Positions 58,466-64,000 of a stretch of 64,000 nt of DNA are shown here, in pieces. The notes beneath the pieces were generated by a model. That model was given only the letters and a program-made list of their open reading frames with translations, was not told the DNA's origin and did not search any database. The translations under genes and the position numbers were made by a program. Origin of the DNA: Labia minor (Eukaryota > Arthropoda > Insecta > Dermaptera > Spongiphoridae); assembly GCA_963082975.1 (NCBI GenBank), contig OY720345.1, positions 57,766,528 to 57,830,527 on the forward strand, given 5' to 3'. The stretch's first letter is position 1. Each line of letters begins with the position of its first letter.

Positions 58466-59059
58466 TAATGATTTGTGAAGGGGGGGGGGCTGAAACACTT
58501 TTATTTTTTAAGTGGCAGAACTCTGCAAAAGGGTTTGAAGAATTATGACCATTAAATTCAAATCATGCATGACTTTGCGCTAAACGAAATTTCAGATCAT
58601 GTCTTCATCAATCAATTTGAAATAATATCCTTTGATTTTTATATTTGATGATTTTTTTTTAAATTGAATCTTATGATTGGATAATATGACTTTTGTAGGA
58701 TTATATTTATATATAATATACACTATGCTATTATATACATATTGCTACTATTATAACAAATAGAGAATATCAATAATACTATATGAAATTTACCCAATTT
58801 TAAAAAGACAAAAACTTAAAACAACTCATTTATATCATTTGTCTCAAAAATCATATTTTAATTTGTATATAATCATTAGAATAAATTAAATAGTTGAAAT
58901 TATATTTAAATATTGGAAATTAAAATAAAAATTTAAATATTATAAACATTCTTTGTATGGAAATTGCTAGAATTATTCATTTTATATTCACTGTCGTACT
59001 TGTTATATGAGCCACCAGAGGCACTGACATAGAGTAATATATAAATTTTTAAAAATTAA

Positions 59060-59257
59060 TTTCTGCGGTTATTGATATAATATATAGCCTATGTTAAAAT
59101 AGAGGTATATAAGAATATTGTAATGTAATTTCATAGTAATCGGTTTAGTGAATTTGGAGTCTATAACGTCAAACAATTCTAAAGTCACTTTTGGATTCTA
59201 GAGGTCATGAAACTTTTAAAAGTTCTGGGCAGACAAAAACCTCAATATATATATAGA
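59060..59257 (-). repeat. Helitron-like 5' end repeat (second copy)
   Basis: The minus strand starts A|TCTATATATATATTGAGGT and includes CATGACCTCTAGAATCCAAA then AGTGACTTTAGAAT, as at 50690-50712, followed by AATAACCGCAGAAATTAATT. The matching 3' end was not located. Confidence 0.5.
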
Positions 59258-59261
59258 TAGA

Positions 59262-59530
59262 TAAGGCGCCATAGGGTATGAGGTAGCAAGGCTGCAAACG
59301 AGTTCAAGTCCCGGGCCTGGCAAGGGAATTTCTCTAGCTGGGGTCTATGGGACAGAATCAACCCAGCCTCCAGGATCAAAATTGGGAAAGCTACATGATA
59401 GCACCTCTGATCAAGAAAATCAAGATAAAGGGGTAATAGGACCCGTTCTTCTGATCATAGGACACCTTATTAATATAACCGACTTGATAGGCGTTGTCCT
59501 TGCGTACGACGCTCAAAAGTCAGAGTTTAT
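59262..59530 (+). repeat. tRNA-derived SINE family F, best-preserved copy
   Basis: The head carries an A-box-like GGTATGAGGTAGCAAGG and a near-consensus B-box GAGTTCAAGTCCCGGG (59300-59315), followed by a body shared with 24391-24660 and the fragments at 46798 and 48030. It ends with a T-rich tail (TTTATTTTATAG). About 270 bp; mobilised presumably by a LINE partner. Confidence 0.75.
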
Positions 59531-59922
59531 TTTATAGATAGATACTTAACAAATAGAGAGCATTGATACTATATGAATTTTAGAAATCAAATCATGAACA
59601 AAATAAATAAATAAATAACAACCTGAAGAATGAATAATTGTAAATGTTTTCGATGGAAAGTGAGATAACCAGGAAGAGAATAGAGAGCATAAGAAAGGAG
59701 AAGGAGGTGTGGGGAAGGGGAGGGGGTAAGTGGTCCACTCTGACCGTCTGCCACCAAATCCAATGAATCAAAAGCCAACTAACTAATTCCATCATCCCAC
59801 CAGGAGCCAATTGGAACAATTAGAAGATGATTTATGGGTTGTTGAACAAAACGGCTGGGCGTGTGTGAATTCATTCGCCGAGATGCCAAAAGACGTCCAA
59901 GAGAAGCTTGAGAAAAACTCAC
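59531..59922. other. sd: sd intron start, GC-richer near the exon
   Basis: Intronic sequence immediately downstream (minus strand) of the linker exon. Open frames on both strands here, including plus 59811-60245, overlap the sd exon or its donor and are shadows. Confidence 0.6.
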
Positions 59923-60044
59923 CTCATCGCTGCCTTCGTCCCCGACGTCGAGGTGCTTCGAGTCGGAGCCGTTGGTGTCGGGCGGCGGCCCGGCGCTCGC
60001 GGGGGTCCACGGCGAGGAAATCTTGCCGGCCAACAGCGCAACAC
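59923..60044 (-). CDS. sd: scalloped/TEAD transcription factor, N-terminal linker exon (internal, partial gene)
   Basis: Internal coding exon of the TEAD/scalloped transcription factor, the DNA-binding partner of Yorkie/YAP at the end of the Hippo pathway. On the minus strand a pyrimidine-rich tract and CAG acceptor (60047-60045) precede the exon, and GAG|GTGAGT (donor at 59922) ends it. It is 122 nt: two bases completing a split codon, then 40 codons. The translation contains SPWTPASAGPP, DTNG and DSKHLDVGD, matching from memory the acidic/proline linker just N-terminal of the TEA domain in insect scalloped. It ends in phase 0 and joins cleanly to the exon at 46676, giving [18 protein letters not shown]. 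No ATG begins this exon, so the start codon is further upstream, either right of 60044 or outside the window. The exon is GC- and CpG-rich compared with its surroundings, as expected for constrained coding sequence. Identity is near certain; the boundaries are inferred from splice consensus. Confidence 0.93.
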
Positions 60045-61656
60045 CTGCAAAGAAAAAGACATCAGTCATTTGCTCTCGGCGAATTAACAGGCAATTTATC
60101 TATGCCAAACGTGGCCCGGAAAAGGCGGCTGTTTTTCCCACGAACAAAGATACAAAAACAAAAAACAAAAACACTAAATGAAATTAAAAAGAGAGAGAGA
60201 GAGATCCAAATTAACAGTATAATTATAACCTATTCTATTCGATGATAGAGATCAATTATTTTAGTATATTGCAATCACTCATCGGACATAACTATATAAA
60301 AGTCTATAATAAGTATTACACAGTATAACAATTTATTCATTCAAATTACAATATCATTTATTTTATCTGACAATTTAGGATCAAATTGAAATTTACAAAC
60401 AAAACAGCAAAAAAAATACCCTATAACAATTCTATTAACTCCAGTAAATGTAAATGAATTCATTTGAATTTTTTTATTTTTATTTAATGTACTTTTTTTA
60501 TTCAACAAAAAAAATTCAATAGAAAGAAAAAATATATCCAATATTAATATATTATATTATAATGATATTATTTAATAGCTATCATTAGATTAAATAAATG
60601 TGTATAAATAACATTTATATTTGTTTATATTAAAATTAATGAAGAAACAAAACTAAAAAACAAATATAAAATAAATACTTTCCTTCTTTTTTTAGACCAA
60701 ACTTAGAATAATTCAGAAAAAAATAAATTTATTCACAGATCAAAGATTAACATTACTTTTAAAGTGAAATAGATCATATTATTAATAAAAGACTGTTTAA
60801 TGGTTAGCACGACAGTCCACCACACTCAAGACACCTTAGCAAATTCAATCATAATCATTTCACTTTAAAGCTCTGAGTGATCCCTTGGATCTATCCGCAA
60901 ATAATAATAATTAATATAATAAAATTTGTATTTTAATATTTATCAAGCATATCAAAATAAAAAGAAGAATGTGGTAGATTTATTTCAAAAGCCTTACTTG
61001 TCTTATAATATTTTCATTTAAAGAAATAATCAAATTTTTATGAAAGCCATCGCTTAAAGAAATCCCCGAGGATCATGTTACGTGGGTTTGTTGGAATATA
61101 AACACAAGTCCCTGGGAGATCAAGAGCCAAATGGACTACTCTCATCTATCTTCCTATCAAATTAGATTATCCTCTTTCTTTTACATCTTCTTTATTTACC
61201 ATTTTTCTTCTTTTCAACTATATATCATTAATCATAGAAAACTTTGAATCATAAAACAAATTAGTTTTGTTTCTGATTAATTTACTGTAAATTTACAATA
61301 CTTTACGATGATCTTATAAAAGCATCCCATTTTACAATGAAAATTCAAATTCAATGGTTTAGAGTTTGAATGAATATGGTAGATCAAATTCTTTAGATTA
61401 GTATAAATAATAAATATAGATGATTTGAGGATTATAGTTTGTTTTTTGTGAATTTTGATCTTAATGAAATATGTATTATTATTTTATTTTATTGTCCGTT
61501 TTTAACCTGTTTTTACACTTTAATTATAAATAACCTGTTATCTTATTATTATAAATTTGATGAAATTGGTGAGATTTGAACTTGATTCCTTAAATTCATT
61601 ATATTCACTATATTATACCAATAAACTACACATGATTTAAGAAATTTATTATATAA
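60045..61656. other. sd: Region upstream of the sd linker exon
   Basis: Upstream intron of sd on the minus strand, by splice inference. 60058-60140 is less AT-rich; the rest is AT-rich. A weak tRNA-like patch (GGTTAGCACGACAGTCC, 60801-60817) may be SINE-derived. A second copy of the tRNA-like repeat from 8-130 lies at 61555-61640 (minus). No upstream sd exon was recognised. Confidence 0.5.
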
Positions 61657-61700
61657 CTAGACGAACCCGTTGCATACATACATACATACAACGGAAATAA
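61657..61700 (-). mobile_element. Helitron 3' terminus
   Basis: On the minus strand CCGTTG - (TATG)n - CAACGG - GTTCGT - CTAG|T: a perfect 6-bp stem around a tetranucleotide loop, a 6-nt spacer, then CTAG before T. This fits Helitron 3' ends. The 5' end was not identified. Confidence 0.55.
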
Positions 61701-62636
61701 TGTAGTTTGATGCAAAAATTAATTTATTTTAGTTTTATTATTTCTTATTTCTTATTGAACAATTAATTTAAAATGATTAATATAAACGGAATATATATTT
61801 ATATATTTATATTTTTCAATTGATGGGATAAAAGAAATTGAGGTCATACACGATTTCAGAATGATAAATTAAGAGTGAATATTTTAAGGAATGGGATTGA
61901 TGGAAGATCCACTCGAATAAAGTATAAATAAATAAAATAAAATAAAAGAATTGTAGATATAAACCAAAGAAATATCAACAAATAACCACTTTTATTTCAA
62001 AACCTATGAATCAGCAGCTAATATATATATATATATATATTGTATGATTGATTACAAAGAAGTTTGCAATAAGAATTTACTGAAAATACTTGTCAGTTAT
62101 TCAATGAATAATCATTGGTAAAAAAAAAAATTAAAAAAATTTGTTATTATAAATTAAATTACATCATCAATTAATGATTTCAATTTTTCAAAAAGCAAAT
62201 ATTTGATACAAAAAGAGTATTGAAATAAATAATTGTTCTTTTAATATTAGAATAAAGCGCAGATGATAATATAATAATTTTTCCTGAGAAATGAATATAA
62301 GTTGAAATCGTATCAACGGAGAAATATTGCTTCCGTTCTTTTATGGATACCTAGCTACCTGTTGCTGCTAAAAAAATATATTCATTTTGTTTTTCTATTG
62401 ATTCGTTTTAGAAAAAAAGAGAGATGAAGAAAATTAGAAAAAAAGAGATTTATTTTAAAAATTAAATTCATAGACAAATTATATATCTATGCAATGAAAT
62501 TCGACGAGTTTATGGTAATATAATAAAGGTGAATATAAGAAATTGACAATTATTAAACTTGTGTCGACTGAATTCAAATTAAATAAATAGAAAACGAAAT
62601 AAGAATTAGAGTAATTAAAATATTTTCGGTGTATTA

Positions 62637-62897
62637 CAAGTTGATTGATTTTTATGTCTATTGACATTTCGGTTATTACAGCACCATCAAGAAGCTATGT
62701 TCTTGTCAACTGGCATACTTTGAATTATGTTGCTATCTATATTTGTACTATTGACTATATAAACATCAATTATTTTAATATTATAGATTTAATTGCCTAT
62801 AAAGTGCATGATTCAATGAATGGGATTTGATTAAAAAACCTTCAGACGCTGGTGTAATTATTGAAATGCACATAAAGTGAAAAAATCAATCAACTTG
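62637..62897 (-). mobile_element. 261-bp inverted-repeat element with hammerhead-like core
   Basis: Ends CAAGTTGATTGATTTTTATG (left) and AAAAATCAATCAACTTG (right) are inverted repeats of 17 bp. On the minus strand near the left end: CTTGATGGT, GCTGTAATA, ACCGAAATGTC-AATA-GACATA. The GAAA box is followed by a perfect TGTC/GACA stem III and a UA cleavage-type dinucleotide, as in type I hammerheads of Penelope-like elements. The CUGAUGA box has an extra U and G for the last A. The 62-codon plus frame inside is not a known protein. Confidence 0.5.
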
Positions 62898-64000
62898 AAA
62901 CTTCATTGAGAGTGTTTTAAAAATTTTTTTTTAAATTATTCTTATAAAGTTTTAATTTTAGTATATAAAATATTTTATTTCAACGAGAGAGTATAAAGTT
63001 GAATCTATTAATTTCATATTATCATATTTTTTCTTTGTAAATAACATAAAATAATCAATAAAGATTTTATGGTCCGTAGAAAAATCAAAATATTATATTG
63101 TTTTTGATATCTTTGATATTTTTTAAATTTTATATAATAATAATATAATGAACTTTATACTAAAATAATTATGATAATCTTTTGTTCTGAATTTAAATTT
63201 ATATTGAATTATTAATTGACAATTTTAATAAATAGGTACATAATAACTCATTAATGTGTTTGATTATGTATTTAGTATTAAGTACAAGGAGATCATAAAC
63301 TTTTCTTTAGATTAATTAAAACTTTTCTGTATTAATATTTTTAACAACATTTAATATAATTAATTAAGGCGTACATGACATGATTGTTTTTTATTTTTAT
63401 AAACTTTTTTTTATTCAAAATTAATATTAGATTGTTTTTACCTTAAAATAAAATGAAAAATGAAAAAAAAAAGAATTTTAGATAATGAAGATTCCTTTGT
63501 AAATTATAATATTCATTTACAATTTAATTTTGCAATCATATAAAAATAAATGAAATTAGTTAGAGAGACTGCTTTGAGGGGAAAACTAACATAACAGGAG
63601 CATGGGATGGGGATGGAGCAAAAGGACACCAGCCTGAGGCTACATCGTGGTCGAGGAATTAACAAATACCCTCGTAATGACACAAAACGAATGGGTTGAG
63701 TGAAAAAAAAAATTATAAAAATTAATTTCTTTGTGAAAGTCTCATAGAATGGAACTGTGAAATTTAGAAGAGCGCAAAAACAAACTCTTTGCGAGAAGAT
63801 CGTTGAAAATGGAGTGTGGGAGGATGAGAAGAGAAGAAGGAGGAGATTCCTATTAAAATTATGCTCAAATAGCAAAAGAAATTCCAATAAAGAAAGGGAC
63901 TCCTATCGAATTTTCTTTCGCGTCTTATCTCGATGCTGCTTGTCCCATTGTTCTCGTATATCGGGCGCTAAACAACTTTTTTCTTTTTTTTTGTTCTTCT
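62898..64000. other. AT-rich stretch with a GC-richer right end
   Basis: 62898-63540 is low-complexity AT. 63550-64000 is less AT-rich; a 124-codon minus frame (63887-63513) there is Phe/Leu-rich without a domain. It could hold upstream sd sequence (5' exon or promoter), but nothing identifies it. Confidence 0.4.

Larger units (their letters stand above)
46677..59922 (-). other. sd: sd intron between linker and TEA exons (13,246 bp)
   Basis: Region between the two sd exons, bounded by GTGAGT (minus, 59922-59917) and TTTTTCATAG (46686-46677). It is packed with repeats: SINE F fragments, a G-family direct-repeat block interrupted by an A element, a Helitron that includes a dead LINE, another A copy, a pogo relic, and an A-element palindrome. 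A GC-rich block at 52020-52720 is the best candidate for non-repeat regulatory DNA inside it. The size follows directly from the two exon positions. Confidence 0.85.

Noticed and set aside
59811..60245. 144-codon plus open frame
   Set aside because: It is antisense to the sd linker exon; arginine/serine-rich composition is a shadow of the GC-rich exon.
60795..60880. tRNA gene
   Set aside because: GGTTAGCACGACAGTCC looks like an A-box, but the B-box is poor and no cloverleaf forms; at most SINE-derived.
63513..63887. 124-codon minus frame as the first exon of sd
   Set aside because: Phe/Leu/Ser-rich with no match to the known sd N-terminus and no usable donor leading into 60044.

Overview
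The window looks like a gene-poor, very AT-rich stretch of an arthropod-type nuclear genome. Coding signal is rare, AT microsatellites and homopolymers are everywhere, and transposable elements of most major classes are present. The only host gene recognised is the TEAD/scalloped (sd) transcription factor, on the minus strand. Two internal coding exons are visible with canonical splice sites: 60044-59923 (N-terminal linker, SPWTPASAGPP ... DSKHLDVGD) and 46676-46538 (first half of the TEA DNA-binding domain, ending at GKMYG). They join in phase across a 13.2 kb intron. The exon carrying the rest of the TEA domain was not found, so everything from 46537 down to position 1 is most simply read as part of a second, very large intron; upstream exons lie beyond 60044 or outside the window. 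The linker resembles insect scalloped, which is the main reason for saying arthropod; the class cannot be fixed from sequence alone.

The clearest mobile element is a complete Ty3/gypsy-type LTR retrotransposon at 34943-39492 (minus strand). Its two 226-bp LTRs read as identical, and it sits in a TA microsatellite with a TATA target duplication. A single 1375-codon Gag-Pol frame runs from inside the 5' LTR to inside the 3' LTR. The polyprotein starts with a SAP domain, followed by Gag with two CCHC knuckles, protease, reverse transcriptase, RNase H and integrase with a GPY module.

The remaining space holds dispersed repeats, named here A to G. A is a ~630-bp rolling-circle-like (helentron/HINE-like) element with a GTCC/GTCT microsatellite and a terminal hairpin; it has three full copies, one degraded copy and one head-to-head palindromic dimer. 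E is a related family with foldback structure (2215-3500, 34190-34912, fragment 53365-53455). C is a ~280-bp MITE (three copies). D is a ~240-bp repeat (two copies). F is a tRNA-derived SINE (four copies). G is a direct-repeat family into which A and a pogo element have inserted. There are also Helitron termini, two dead non-LTR retrotransposon fragments, a pogo/Tigger transposase relic, an iterated-motif TIR element (6991-8154), and two inverted-repeat elements (12680-12966, 62637-62897) carrying hammerhead/Penelope-like motifs.

Several GC-richer islands (10741-11060, 18990-19310, 22860-23080, 23820-24200, 25380-26260, 30680-31180, 32860-33600, 52020-52720) stand out from the AT background without convincing coding content; inside sd introns they are candidate regulatory DNA. 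The TEs do not form a pathway. The window is best seen as the regulatory and intronic landscape of a conserved Hippo-pathway transcription factor, heavily invaded by transposons, many of which carry the same TGACGTCA (CRE-like) palindrome.
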